A stretch of 64,000 bases of DNA from Streptomyces reniochalinae (GCF_003323735.1 NZ_QOIM01000045.1:108364-172363); one strand, 5' to 3'. Shown: positions 47,156 to 62,091, numbered from the stretch's first letter. The notes: a model not told the origin generated them from the sequence alone. Program-made: numbers and translations.

Positions 47156-47365
47156 GAAGCCAAAGACCGCTGGTCGTCGTCGTGCGCGCTCAGAGCGCCG
47201 ATGGCCGAAGGATCCGCTCGCTGCGGACGACCCGCGCAGGTGACTTGAGGAACACACTCCCGACGTGCCGTGTGCGTGTCGGTCGAGTCGACGCCCCACG
47301 CGCCTGCGCTGGGGCGTTTGTCGTGTTCAGCCCCTTCCGAGCGGTCCTCATCACCGAAAGGAGGC
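47156..47365 (+). ncRNA. L10 (rplJ) leader RNA
   Basis: The long untranslated region (about 210 bases) before rplJ is where L10-L12 autoregulates translation of rplJL. It starts with AAGCCAAAGACCGCTGGTCG, holds several potential stems, and includes ACGCCCCA (47291-47298) pairing with TGGGGCGT (47310-47317). It runs to the GAAAGGAGG ribosome-binding site (47356-47364). I judge this from position and structure; a covariance search would settle the boundaries. Confidence 0.55.
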
Positions 47366-47373
47366 CGAGGCTC

Positions 47374-47946
47374 ATGGCGAGGGAACAGGTCGCGCCTGAC
47401 AAGATCGCAGCCGTCGACGAGATCACGAACAAGTTCCGTGACTCGAACGCCGCTGTGGTCACCGCGTACACCGGACTCTCCGTGGCCCAGCTCAAGCAGC
47501 TGCGCCGTGCGCTCGGTGACAACGCTCAGTACCGTGTGGTGAAGAACACGCTGACCAAGATCGCGGCCAACGAGGCCGGGATCAACGAGCTGGACGAGTT
47601 CCTGACGGGCTCTTCGGCTGTCGCCTTCGTGACCGGTGACCCGGTCGAGGCGGCGAAGGGTCTTCGTGACTTCGCCAAGGAGAACCCCGCCCTCGTGATC
47701 AAGGGCGGCATCGTCGACGGTGCCCTGTACGCCGCCGACGACCTGAACAAGCTCGCGGACCTCGAGTCCCGCGAGGTGCTGCTCGCCAAGCTGGCCGGTG
47801 GCATGAAGGCGTCCATGGCCAAGGCCGCGGCGACCTTCCAGGCCCCGCTCTCGAAGTTCGTCCGCACCGCGGACGCGCTTCGCAGCAAGGTCGAAGAGCA
47901 GGGCGGTGCCGACACCACGGCTCCCGCCGAGGCCGAGGCCGAGTAG
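47374..47946 (+). CDS. rplJ: 50S ribosomal protein L10
   Basis: The ATG at 47374 follows GAAAGGAGG 9 bases upstream; 190 residues beginning MAREQVAPDKIAAVDEITNK. The rRNA-binding N-terminal domain is followed by the C-terminal helix (about 135-178) that holds L7/L12 dimers, then an Ala/Glu-rich end. With L12 it forms the stalk base and binds its own leader. Frame codons upstream of 47374 belong to the leader. rplL follows after 114 bases. Confidence 0.97.
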   Translation: MAREQVAPDKIAAVDEITNKFRDSNAAVVTAYTGLSVAQLKQLRRALGDNAQYRVVKNTLTKIAANEAGINELDEFLTGSSAVAFVTGDPVEAAKGLRDFAKENPALVIKGGIVDGALYAADDLNKLADLESREVLLAKLAGGMKASMAKAAATFQAPLSKFVRTADALRSKVEEQGGADTTAPAEAEAE

Positions 47947-48060
47947 TCCGCTCCGCCCCGACGGGGGCGGCGGAGACGCTCCGCACCCGGTCGCAGCGGG
48001 CCGTAAGCCCGCCGACACATCGATACGGCACCAGCCGACTAAGTGGAAGGACCCGCAACC

Positions 48061-48450
48061 ATGGCGAAGCTCAGCCAGGACGAACTGCTCTCCCAGTTCG
48101 AGGACATGACCCTGATCGAGCTCTCCGACTTCGTGAAGAAGTTCGAGGAGAAGTTCGACGTCGAGGCCGCCGCCCCGGCCGCCGCCGTCGTGCAGGCCCC
48201 GGCGCAGGGTGGTGGCGGCGAGGCCGCCGCCGAGGAGCAGGACGAGTTCGACGTCGTCCTGACCGGTGCCGGCGACAAGAAGATCCAGGTCATCAAGGTC
48301 GTGCGTGAGCTGACCTCGCTGGGTCTGAAGGAGGCCAAGGAGCTCGTGGACGGCACCCCGAAGCCGGTCCTCGAGAAGGTCGCCAAGGACGCCGCCGACA
48401 AGGCCAAGGAGTCCCTCGAGGGCGCCGGCGCCTCGGTCGAGGTCAAGTGA
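48061..48450 (+). CDS. rplL: 50S ribosomal protein L7/L12
   Basis: The ATG at 48061 follows GGAAGGACC and gives 129 residues beginning MAKLSQDELLSQFEDMTLIE. The N-terminal dimerisation helices, an Ala-rich hinge (about 42-62) and the C-terminal factor-binding domain DEFDVVLTGAGDKKIQVIK with GLKEAKELVDGTPKPVLEKV are all present. L12 recruits translational GTPases. Two hairpins follow before rpoB. Confidence 0.97.
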   Translation: MAKLSQDELLSQFEDMTLIELSDFVKKFEEKFDVEAAAPAAAVVQAPAQGGGGEAAAEEQDEFDVVLTGAGDKKIQVIKVVRELTSLGLKEAKELVDGTPKPVLEKVAKDAADKAKESLEGAGASVEVK

Positions 48451-48457
48451 CCCACGG

Positions 48458-48482
48458 CTCGGCGGGCCTGGGGCCCGCCGAG
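48458..48482 (+). terminator. First hairpin after rplL
   Basis: CTCGGCGGGCC (48458-48468) pairs perfectly with GGCCCGCCGAG (48472-48482), loop TGG, 7 bases after the rplL stop. Confidence 0.7.
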
Positions 48483-48531
48483 TCATCGCGGTACACGGTC
48501 CGCCACCCCGCGGGGGGAGGCGGACAAACGG

Positions 48532-48561
48532 AGGGCGATCACCCAGACGGGTGGTCGCCCT
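48532..48561 (+). terminator. Second hairpin after rplL
   Basis: A 13-bp stem (48532-48544 with 48549-48561, one G-U), loop AGAC, then TCGG. In tandem with the first hairpin it may act as a partial terminator that sets the rplL:rpoB ratio. Confidence 0.7.
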
Positions 48562-48633
48562 TCGGCGTTGCCGGACGGTCGCACCGTGTGCCGGTGGTGG
48601 CGGGTATGGTGATCTTCGTTGCTCCTGGGGGCC

Positions 48634-48662
48634 TTGACGAACGGCACACAGCGCGCAATTCT
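48634..48662 (+). promoter_or_regulatory. Possible rpoB promoter
   Basis: TTGACG (48634-48639), 17 bases, AATTCT (48657-48662). The -35 is good, the -10 weak. Confidence 0.35.
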
Positions 48663-48982
48663 CGGGACGCGTCGTCACACTGATCCGGTTTCCGAGGCAT
48701 GGATCGAGGACGAAGCGGGAAGTGTTGCGGCAGGCACGCAGCACCGCAGCCGAGCAGATCCGTCCCGGCGAATCGAGGCCGCCGGGGGCGGGGGCGGAAC
48801 GAGAAGAACAATCAACAGGAGGTGGAGACCGGGGCGTGAGCCGGTTTCCTGTCATCCGTATTGGACATCAGTGGGTCATGTGGCTACACTGACCCTTTGC
48901 GCTGCCTATTAGCTGCCCCCTGCCCGTCACCAGGGGTGCCGGTATGCGTGTAGAGAGTCCGAGCCCTCGGAAGGACCCCCTC

Positions 48983-51900
48983 TTGGCCGCCTCGCGCACT
49001 GCCTCGACTGCCAATTCGAACAACGGCGCCAGCACTGCCCCGCTGCGTATCTCTTTTGCGAAGATCAAGGAACCGCTGGAGGTTCCGAACCTTCTCGCGC
49101 TCCAGACCGAGAGCTTCGACTGGCTGCTCGGCAACGACGCCTGGAAGGGACGCGTCGAGGCTGCGCTGGACAGTGGACAGGATGTTCCCACCAAGTCCGG
49201 TCTGGAGGAGATCTTCGAGGAGATCTCCCCGATCGAGGACTTCTCCGGTTCGATGTCGCTGACGTTCCGCGACCACCGCTTCGAGCCCCCGAAGAACTCC
49301 ATCGACGAGTGCAAGGAGCGCGACTTCACCTACGCCGCGCCGCTCTTCGTCACGGCGGAGTTCACCAACAACGAAACCGGTGAGATCAAGTCCCAGACGG
49401 TCTTCATGGGCGACTTCCCGCTCATGACCGACAAGGGCACCTTCGTGATCAACGGCACCGAGCGTGTCGTCGTCACCCAGCTCGTCCGCTCGCCGGGCGC
49501 CTACTTCGACAGCTCCATCGACAAGACGTCCGACAAGGACATCTACTCCGCCAAGATCATCCCGTCCCGGGGTGCCTGGCTGGAGATGGAGGTCGACAAG
49601 CGCGACATGGTCGGTGTCCGTATCGACCGCAAGCGCAAGCAGTCCGTCACCGTGCTGCTCAAGGCGCTCGGGTGGACGAACGAGCAGATTCTTGAGGAGT
49701 TCGGCCAGTACGAGTCGATGCGCGCCACCCTGGAGAAGGACCACACCCAGGGTCAGGACGACGCGCTGCTCGACATCTACCGCAAGCTGCGTCCGGGCGA
49801 GCCGCCGACGCGCGAGGCCGCGCAGACGCTGCTGGAGAACCTCTACTTCAACCCGAAGCGCTACGACCTGGCCAAGGTCGGCCGGTACAAGATCAACAAG
49901 AAGCTCGGTGGCGAGGAGCCGCTGAACTCCGGCGTGCTGACCAGCGCCGACATCATCGCCACGATCAAGTACCTGGTGAAGCTGCACGCCGGTGAGACCG
50001 AGTCGACCTCCGCCGAGGGCGACACGATCATCATCGAGACCGACGACATCGACCACTTCGGCAACCGCCGTCTGCGCAACGTCGGCGAGCTGATCCAAAA
50101 CCAGGTCCGTACCGGCCTCGCCCGTATGGAGCGTGTCGTCCGCGAGCGGATGACCACGCAGGACGTCGAGGCGATCACGCCGCAGACGCTGATCAACATC
50201 CGGCCGGTCGTCGCCTCCATCAAGGAGTTCTTCGGCACGAGCCAGCTGTCGCAGTTCATGGACCAGACGAACCCGATCTCGGGTCTCACCCACAAGCGCC
50301 GCCTCAACGCGCTGGGCCCGGGTGGTCTGAGCCGTGAGCGGGCCGGCTTCGAGGTCCGTGACGTGCACCCCTCGCACTACGGCCGGATGTGCCCGATCGA
50401 GACGCCCGAAGGCCCGAACATCGGTCTGATCGGCTCGCTCGCCTCCTACGGCCGCGTGAACGCGTTCGGCTTCGTCGAGACGCCGTACCGCAAGGTGGTC
50501 GACGGTGTCGTCAGCGACGAGGTGCACTACCTCACCGCCGACGAGGAGGACCGCTTCGTGATCGCCCAGGCGAACGCGCCCCTCAGCGAGGAGATGCGCT
50601 TCGCCGAGGACCGGGTCCTCGTCCGCCGCCGTGGCGGCGAGGTCGACCTGATCCCGGGCGACGACGTGGACTACATGGACGTCTCGCCGCGCCAGATGGT
50701 GTCGGTCGCGACGGCCATGATCCCCTTCCTGGAGCACGACGACGCCAACCGCGCCCTGATGGGCTCGAACATGATGCGGCAGGCCGTGCCGCTCATCAAG
50801 GCCGAGTCGCCGCTGGTGGGCACCGGCATGGAGTACCGCTGCGCGGTCGACGCCGGCGACGTCATCAAGGCCGAGAAGGACGGTGTCGTCCAGGAGGTCT
50901 CCGCCGACTACGTCACGGTGGCCAACGACGACGGCACCTACACCACCTACCGCGTCGCCAAGTTCACCCGCTCCAACCAGGGCACCTCCTTCAACCAGAA
51001 GGTGCTGGTGGACGAGGGCGCCCGCGTCATCGAGGGCCAGGTGCTGGCCGACGGCCCGTCCACCGACGAGGGTGAGATGGCGCTCGGCAAGAACCTGCTC
51101 GTGGCGTTCATGCCGTGGGAGGGCTACAACTACGAGGACGCGATCATCCTCAGCCAGCGGCTGGTGCAGGACGACGTCCTCTCCTCGATCCACATCGAGG
51201 AGCACGAGGTCGACGCCCGTGACACCAAGCTGGGCCCCGAGGAGATCACCCGGGACATCCCGAACGTCTCCGAGGAGGTCCTGGCCGACCTCGACGAGCG
51301 CGGCATCATCCGCATCGGTGCCGAGGTCGAGGCGGGCGACATCCTCGTCGGCAAGGTCACCCCGAAGGGCGAGACCGAGCTGACCCCCGAGGAGCGGCTG
51401 CTGCGCGCGATCTTCGGCGAGAAGGCGCGCGAGGTCCGTGACACCTCGCTGAAGGTGCCGCATGGCGAGACCGGCAAGGTCATCGGCGTCCGCGTCTTCG
51501 ACCGCGAGGAGGGCGACGAGCTGCCTCCGGGCGTCAACCAGCTGGTGCGCGTCTACGTCGCGCAGAAGCGCAAGATCACCGACGGTGACAAGCTCGCGGG
51601 CCGGCACGGCAACAAGGGCGTCATCTCCAAGATCCTGCCGGTCGAGGACATGCCGTTCATGGAGGACGGCACCCCGGTCGACATCATCCTCAACCCGCTG
51701 GGTGTCCCCTCCCGGATGAACCCGGGCCAGGTCCTGGAGATCCACCTGGGCTGGCTGGCCTCCCAGGGCTGGAAGGTCGAGGGCTCCGAGGAGTGGATGG
51801 AGCGGCTGAAGGCGATCGGCGCGGACGAGGTGGCGCCGGACACCAATGTGGCGACGCCGGTCTTCGACGGCGCCCGTGAGGACGAGATCGCGGGTCTGTT

Positions 51901-52465
51901 CGAGTCCACGATGCCCAACCGCGACGGTGACCGCATGGTCCAGCCGTCCGGCAAGGCGCAGCTGTTCGACGGCCGTTCCGGGGAGCCGTTCCCTGACCCG
52001 ATCTCCGTCGGCTACATGTACATCCTCAAGCTGCACCACCTGGTCGACGACAAGCTGCACGCCCGTTCGACCGGTCCGTACAGCATGATCACCCAGCAGC
52101 CGCTGGGTGGTAAGGCCCAGTTCGGTGGCCAGCGCTTCGGTGAGATGGAGGTGTGGGCCCTGGAGGCGTACGGCGCCGCGTACGCGCTACAGGAGCTGCT
52201 CACCATCAAGTCCGACGACGTGACCGGACGCGTGAAGGTCTACGAGGCCATCGTCAAGGGCGAGAACATCCCCGAGCCGGGTATCCCCGAGTCCTTCAAG
52301 GTGCTCATCAAGGAGATGCAGTCGCTCTGCCTCAACGTCGAGGTGCTGTCCTCGGACGGCATGTCGATCGAGATGCGCGACACCGACGAGGACGTCTTCC
52401 GCGCGGCGGAAGAGCTCGGAATCGACCTGTCCCGGCGCGAGCCGAGCAGCGTCGAAGAGGTCTGA
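48983..52465 (+). CDS. rpoB: DNA-directed RNA polymerase subunit beta
   Basis: The TTG at 48983 follows AAGGA 8 bases upstream and gives 1160 residues (an upstream GTG-type extension is unsupported); numbering then matches S. coelicolor. The protein is full length with all conserved regions, for example RDVHPSHYGRMCPIETPEGP and GRHGNKGVISKILPVEDMPF. Notable: in the rifampicin pocket, QFMDQTNPISGLTHKRRLNAL shows Thr429 (E. coli N518), Ile432 (L521), His437 intact, and Asn442 where almost all bacteria have Ser (E. coli S531). AAC at 50306-50308 encodes Asn442. This favours rifamycin resistance. It is co-transcribed with rpoC. Confidence 0.97.
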   Translation: MAASRTASTANSNNGASTAPLRISFAKIKEPLEVPNLLALQTESFDWLLGNDAWKGRVEAALDSGQDVPTKSGLEEIFEEISPIEDFSGSMSLTFRDHRFEPPKNSIDECKERDFTYAAPLFVTAEFTNNETGEIKSQTVFMGDFPLMTDKGTFVINGTERVVVTQLVRSPGAYFDSSIDKTSDKDIYSAKIIPSRGAWLEMEVDKRDMVGVRIDRKRKQSVTVLLKALGWTNEQILEEFGQYESMRATLEKDHTQGQDDALLDIYRKLRPGEPPTREAAQTLLENLYFNPKRYDLAKVGRYKINKKLGGEEPLNSGVLTSADIIATIKYLVKLHAGETESTSAEGDTIIIETDDIDHFGNRRLRNVGELIQNQVRTGLARMERVVRERMTTQDVEAITPQTLINIRPVVASIKEFFGTSQLSQFMDQTNPISGLTHKRRLNALGPGGLSRERAGFEVRDVHPSHYGRMCPIETPEGPNIGLIGSLASYGRVNAFGFVETPYRKVVDGVVSDEVHYLTADEEDRFVIAQANAPLSEEMRFAEDRVLVRRRGGEVDLIPGDDVDYMDVSPRQMVSVATAMIPFLEHDDANRALMGSNMMRQAVPLIKAESPLVGTGMEYRCAVDAGDVIKAEKDGVVQEVSADYVTVANDDGTYTTYRVAKFTRSNQGTSFNQKVLVDEGARVIEGQVLADGPSTDEGEMALGKNLLVAFMPWEGYNYEDAIILSQRLVQDDVLSSIHIEEHEVDARDTKLGPEEITRDIPNVSEEVLADLDERGIIRIGAEVEAGDILVGKVTPKGETELTPEERLLRAIFGEKAREVRDTSLKVPHGETGKVIGVRVFDREEGDELPPGVNQLVRVYVAQKRKITDGDKLAGRHGNKGVISKILPVEDMPFMEDGTPVDIILNPLGVPSRMNPGQVLEIHLGWLASQGWKVEGSEEWMERLKAIGADEVAPDTNVATPVFDGAREDEIAGLFESTMPNRDGDRMVQPSGKAQLFDGRSGEPFPDPISVGYMYILKLHHLVDDKLHARSTGPYSMITQQPLGGKAQFGGQRFGEMEVWALEAYGAAYALQELLTIKSDDVTGRVKVYEAIVKGENIPEPGIPESFKVLIKEMQSLCLNVEVLSSDGMSIEMRDTDEDVFRAAEELGIDLSRREPSSVEEV

Positions 52466-52582
52466 CGGAGTCGGCTGGGGCGCGCGCCCGCGTCCCGGCC
52501 CTCCCCGCGACCCCGTTCAGACCATGAACCTGCCCCTATCCCGCCGCGGCGGGGGGCACGACCCTGAGAGGGATTGACGAGA

Positions 52583-56497
<3,915 letters not shown>

Positions 56498-56536
56498 GGC
56501 GCGGACCGGCCGCCCAGGCCGGTCGAGCGGGCGCAC

Positions 56537-56570
56537 ACGGGGCGGTCACCGAGGACGGTGGCCGCCCCGT
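56537..56570 (+). terminator. Terminator of rpoBC
   Basis: A 14-bp stem (56537-56550 with 56557-56570, one G-U) and a 6-base loop, 39 bases after the rpoC stop. Confidence 0.82.
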
Positions 56571-56659
56571 CGCCGTATCCGCGTGCGGGTGAACCGGTCA
56601 CAGGCGGTCGGCGTCATGGATGATGGAGGGACTGCAAGCGAGCTGGGAGGTGGGGGCCA

Positions 56660-57190
56660 GTGGCGTTCGGACCGTGGAATCCCGAGGGCGTGCCGAGCCG
56701 GGGGGAGCAGCAGGTGGGTGCGATGCGTGCATCGCACACGGACCGGGAACGGGCCATCGACGTGCTGAAGGCCGGCTTCAGCGAGGGCCGGCTGGGCCAG
56801 GCCGAGTACGAGCAGCGGCTGACGAGGGCCTCGCAGGCGCAGACGTACGCGGAACTGCAGATGCTGCTGGCGGATCTGCCGCAGGGGCCCGTCCCGATGC
56901 CGCCCGCGCCGCAGCCGCCTCCTGGGTACCAGCCGGTGCCGCGCACCTTCCTGCCGGCGCCGCCGCCGAGGACCAACGGCATGGCCATCGGGGCGCTGGT
57001 GTGCGGCATCCTCACCCCGATGTACGGGATCACGGCTCTGCCCGCGGTGATCCTGGGGCATCTGGCGAAGGCGCAGATCCGCAGGTCGGGGGAGGAGGGC
57101 TCCGGTTTCGCGACGGCGGGCCTGGTGCTGGGCTGGCTGGCCATCGGCTTCACCCTGGCGATCGTCCTCGCGGTGGTGGCCTCGGTCTGA
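56660..57190 (+). CDS. DUF1707/DUF4190-type membrane protein
   Basis: The GTG at 56660 has GGGAGG about 9 bases upstream and gives 176 residues. The N-terminal part has the DUF1707 helix motif: MRASHTDRERAIDVLKAGFS, EGRLGQAEYEQRLTRASQA, TYAELQMLLADLP. A Pro-rich linker (about 75-108) follows, then two hydrophobic segments (about 112-135 and 152-174) with a DUF4190-like GHLAKAQIRRSGEEGSGFATAGLVLG hairpin, split by a basic loop. Such proteins are common in actinomycetes and of unknown function; DUF1707 modules often sit on cytoplasmic ends of membrane proteins. It is isolated between rpoC and rpsL, with terminators on both sides. Confidence 0.88.
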   Translation: MAFGPWNPEGVPSRGEQQVGAMRASHTDRERAIDVLKAGFSEGRLGQAEYEQRLTRASQAQTYAELQMLLADLPQGPVPMPPAPQPPPGYQPVPRTFLPAPPPRTNGMAIGALVCGILTPMYGITALPAVILGHLAKAQIRRSGEEGSGFATAGLVLGWLAIGFTLAIVLAVVASV

Positions 57191-57230
57191 GGCGTGCCGG
57201 GACCCCTGCCGGGGCCCGGTCCGGCACGCC
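57191..57230 (+). terminator. Terminator after the DUF1707 gene
   Basis: GGCGTGCCGG (57191-57200) pairs with CCGGCACGCC (57221-57230), with inner GACC/GGTC pairing. The stem is immediately downstream of the stop. Confidence 0.8.
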
Positions 57231-57301
57231 CGGCGGGGTGGTGTGTGAGGCGCTCTTCTTCTCGCAGGTCGGGGAGGCTATGGTGGCCGGTCGCTGTTGT
57301 T

Positions 57302-57330
57302 TTGACCCAGGCCGATGAGGTAGGTACCCT
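57302..57330 (+). promoter_or_regulatory. rpsL operon promoter
   Basis: -35 TTGACC (57302-57307), 17-base spacer, -10 TACCCT (57325-57330), both close to the major vegetative consensus of Streptomyces. It likely drives rpsL-rpsG-fusA. Confidence 0.65.
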
Positions 57331-57545
57331 CGTTCTCTGTGCCTGGGGTGTCCCCTGCGCAGTTGTCCTCCGCGAGAGCGGGCCAGGGCCGCGCGGCTGG
57401 TGACACCGGGATCTGCATGCTTCTCACCACGGAGAAGTCTTCCGCCCTCAGCGGGGATCTGCAGTCTTCGACACACCCGACCTCGTGGGTCGGGCGTGGC
57501 CCAGGTTAGCTTTACCGAGACTGGCACACAGAAACCGGAGAAACG

Positions 57546-57917
57546 GTGCCTACGATCCAGCAGCTGGTCCGCAAGGGCCGGCAGGACAAGGTCGAGAAGA
57601 ACAAGACGCCCGCACTGGAGGGTTCGCCCCAGCGCCGCGGCGTCTGCACGCGTGTGTTCACGACCACCCCGAAGAAGCCGAACTCGGCCCTGCGCAAGGT
57701 CGCCCGTGTGCGCCTGACCAGTGGGATCGAGGTCACTGCCTACATTCCGGGTGAGGGCCACAACCTGCAGGAGCACTCGATCGTGCTCGTGCGCGGTGGC
57801 CGTGTGAAGGACCTGCCGGGTGTTCGCTACAAGATCATCCGCGGCTCCCTCGACACGCAGGGCGTCAAGAACCGCAAGCAGGCTCGCAGCCGCTACGGCG
57901 CCAAGAAGGAGAAGTAA
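57546..57917 (+). CDS. rpsL: 30S ribosomal protein S12
   Basis: The GTG at 57546 has GGAG 6-8 bases upstream; 123 residues. The streptomycin-contact loops are wild type: TTPKKPNSALRK (Lys43/44) and RVKDLPGVRYK (Lys88 region). S12 sits at the decoding centre. rpsG follows after 2 bases, giving one mRNA with fusA. Confidence 0.97.
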   Translation: MPTIQQLVRKGRQDKVEKNKTPALEGSPQRRGVCTRVFTTTPKKPNSALRKVARVRLTSGIEVTAYIPGEGHNLQEHSIVLVRGGRVKDLPGVRYKIIRGSLDTQGVKNRKQARSRYGAKKEK

Positions 57918-57919
57918 GA

Positions 57920-58390
57920 ATGCCTCGTAAGGGCCCTGCCCCGAAGCGCCCGGTCATCATCGACCCGGTCTACGGCTCTCCTCTGGTGACCTCCCTCATC
58001 AACAAGGTGCTGCTGAACGGCAAGCGCTCCACCGCCGAGCGCATCGTCTACGGCGCCATGGAGGGGCTGCGCGAGAAGACCGGCAACGACCCGGTCATCA
58101 CCCTCAAGCGCGCGCTGGAGAACGTGAAGCCGACCCTCGAGGTCCGCTCCCGCCGCGTCGGTGGCGCCACCTACCAGGTTCCGGTCGAGGTCCGCCCCGG
58201 CCGTTCCTCCACGCTCGCGCTGCGCTGGATCGTGGGTTACTCCCGCGCCCGCCGCGAGAAGACCATGACCGAACGCCTCATGAACGAGCTGCTCGACGCC
58301 TCGAACGGTCTCGGCGCCGCCGTCAAGAAGCGTGAGGACACGCACAAGATGGCCGAGTCCAACAAGGCCTTCGCGCACTACCGCTGGTAG
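57920..58390 (+). CDS. rpsG: 30S ribosomal protein S7
   Basis: ATG 57920 follows AAGGAGAAG inside the end of rpsL, so translation is coupled. 156 residues with the usual helical core: MPRKGPAPKRPVIIDPVYGS, RRVGGATYQVPVEVRP and MAESNKAFAHYRW. S7 nucleates the 30S head and can repress its own operon. Confidence 0.97.
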   Translation: MPRKGPAPKRPVIIDPVYGSPLVTSLINKVLLNGKRSTAERIVYGAMEGLREKTGNDPVITLKRALENVKPTLEVRSRRVGGATYQVPVEVRPGRSSTLALRWIVGYSRARREKTMTERLMNELLDASNGLGAAVKKREDTHKMAESNKAFAHYRW

Positions 58391-58429
58391 TCGCTTCCCC
58401 CATCGAGACCGAGAGAAGACTGAAGCCTT

Positions 58430-60553
<2,124 letters not shown>

Positions 60554-60809
60554 CGCACTCGTCCGGGGCGGGCAGGAGTTTCGAGCTCACCCCTTAGGCT
60601 GGAGCAAAGGCATTCGGGGCACTCCGGTACATAACCGCTCGGACCGTTTGGTCCCTGTGCGGTCGTGCCGGGGGAGCCCCGACCGCCGGCCCACCCAAGC
60701 GAACAGGTCAAGGGCATCCCCCTCGGGGTCCTGACCGGTTCGGTACGACCACCTGAGACCCTCCGCAAAGTGTGGAGGGTGTACAGCACCAGTCCACAGG
60801 AGGACCCCA

Positions 60810-62003
60810 GTGGCGAAGGCGAAGTTCGAGCGGACTAAGCCGCACGTCAACATCGGCACCATCGGTCACATCGACCACGGCAAGACCACTCTTACCGCGG
60901 CGATCACCAAGGTGCTGCACGACGCGTACCCGGAGCTCAACGAGGCCTCGGCGTTCGAGAACATCGACAAGGCTCCCGAGGAGCGCCAGCGCGGTATCAC
61001 CATCTCCATCGCGCACGTCGAGTACCAGACGGAGAACCGTCACTACGCCCACGTCGACTGCCCGGGTCACGCGGACTACATCAAGAACATGATCACCGGT
61101 GCCGCCCAGATGGACGGCGCCATCCTCGTGGTCGCCGCCACCGACGGCCCGATGCCGCAGACCAAGGAGCACGTGCTCCTGGCCCGCCAGGTCGGCGTTC
61201 CGTACATCGTCGTCGCCCTGAACAAGGCCGACATGGTGGACGACGAGGAGATCATGGAGCTCGTCGAGCTCGAGGTCCGTGAGCTGCTCTCCGAGTACGA
61301 GTTCCCGGGCGACGAGGTTCCGGTCGTCAAGGTCTCGGCGCTCAAGGCGCTCGAGGGCGACAAGGAGTGGGGCGAGGCCATCGTCAAGCTCATGTCGGCC
61401 GTCGACGAGGCCATCCCGGCCCCGGAGCGTGACACCGACAAGCCGTTCCTGATGCCGATCGAGGACGTCTTCACCATCACCGGGCGCGGTACGGTCGTCA
61501 CCGGCCGTATCGAGCGCGGTGTGCTGAAGGTCAACGAGAACGTCGACATCATCGGCATCAAGGACACCAAGACCTCGACCACGGTCACCGGCATCGAGAT
61601 GTTCCGGAAGCTGCTGGACGAGGGCCAGGCCGGTGAGAACGTCGGTCTGCTGCTTCGCGGTATCAAGCGCGAGGACGTCGAGCGCGGTCAGGTCATCATC
61701 AAGCCGGGCTCGGTCACCCCGCACACCGAGTTCGAGGCCCAGGCCTACATCCTGTCGAAGGACGAGGGTGGCCGCCACACCCCGTTCTTCAACAACTACC
61801 GCCCGCAGTTCTACTTCCGCACCACCGACGTGACCGGCGTCGTGACCCTCCCCGAGGGCACCGAGATGGTCATGCCGGGCGACAACACCGAGATGAGCGT
61901 CCAGCTCATCCAGCCCGTCGCCATGGAAGAGGGCCTCAAGTTCGCCATCCGTGAGGGTGGCCGGACCGTGGGCGCCGGCCAGGTCACCAAGATCCTCAAG
62001 TGA
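60810..62003 (+). CDS. tuf: Elongation factor Tu
   Basis: The GTG at 60810 follows AGGAGG 8-9 bases upstream; 397 residues. P-loop GHIDHGKTTL, RGITISIAHVEYQT, DCPGHADYIKNM and NKADMVDD are complete; domains II-III end GRTVGAGQVTKILK, wild type at the kirromycin-contact Ala. It delivers aminoacyl-tRNA. The 256-base gap to fusA has no clear promoter by eye, although Streptomyces tuf1 is known to have one there. Confidence 0.97.
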   Translation: MAKAKFERTKPHVNIGTIGHIDHGKTTLTAAITKVLHDAYPELNEASAFENIDKAPEERQRGITISIAHVEYQTENRHYAHVDCPGHADYIKNMITGAAQMDGAILVVAATDGPMPQTKEHVLLARQVGVPYIVVALNKADMVDDEEIMELVELEVRELLSEYEFPGDEVPVVKVSALKALEGDKEWGEAIVKLMSAVDEAIPAPERDTDKPFLMPIEDVFTITGRGTVVTGRIERGVLKVNENVDIIGIKDTKTSTTVTGIEMFRKLLDEGQAGENVGLLLRGIKREDVERGQVIIKPGSVTPHTEFEAQAYILSKDEGGRHTPFFNNYRPQFYFRTTDVTGVVTLPEGTEMVMPGDNTEMSVQLIQPVAMEEGLKFAIREGGRTVGAGQVTKILK

Positions 62004-62015
62004 CCTCGCCGCGTT

Positions 62016-62037
62016 GAGCACCCCTCACGGGGTGCTC
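62016..62037 (+). terminator. First terminator of tuf
   Basis: GAGCACCCC (62016-62024) pairs perfectly with GGGGTGCTC (62029-62037), loop TCAC, 12 bases after tuf. Confidence 0.85.
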
Positions 62038-62051
62038 GGCGCACGGCCTGG

Positions 62052-62091
62052 AAGAGGGCCCGTACGGCTTCACCGCCGTACGGGCCCTCTT
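62052..62091. terminator. Second, bidirectional terminator after tuf
   Basis: A perfect 17-bp stem (62052-62068 with 62075-62091), loop TTCACC, with an AAGAG/CTCTT end and T-run on the plus strand. It also serves the convergent minus-strand gene ending at 62115. Confidence 0.92.

Larger units (their letters stand above)
48451..48982 (+). other. rplL-rpoB intergenic region
   Basis: This 532-base gap has no convincing gene. It contains two terminator-like hairpins soon after rplL, then a possible rpoB promoter (TTGACG 48634-48639, 17-base spacer, AATTCT 48657-48662). The rest (48663-48982) is a long leader, purine-rich near 48790-48830, leading to AAGGA before the rpoB TTG. Confidence 0.6.
57191..57545 (+). 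other. Promoter and leader region of the rpsL operon
   Basis: A 355-base gene-free stretch. It holds the DUF1707-gene terminator at its start, the promoter at 57302-57330, and a roughly 210-base untranslated leader with a CCCGACCTCGTGGGTCGGG hairpin near 57477-57495, up to the GGAG before rpsL. Confidence 0.6.

Noticed and set aside
52466..52582. TTG 52574 as the rpoC start
   Set aside because: It lies only 1-2 bases after the Shine-Dalgarno site and precedes the conserved MLDVNFF start at GTG 52583.
60554..60809. tuf promoter in the fusA-tuf gap
   Set aside because: Streptomyces tuf1 is known to have its own promoter there, but I could not find a convincing -10/-35 pair by eye, so I list none.
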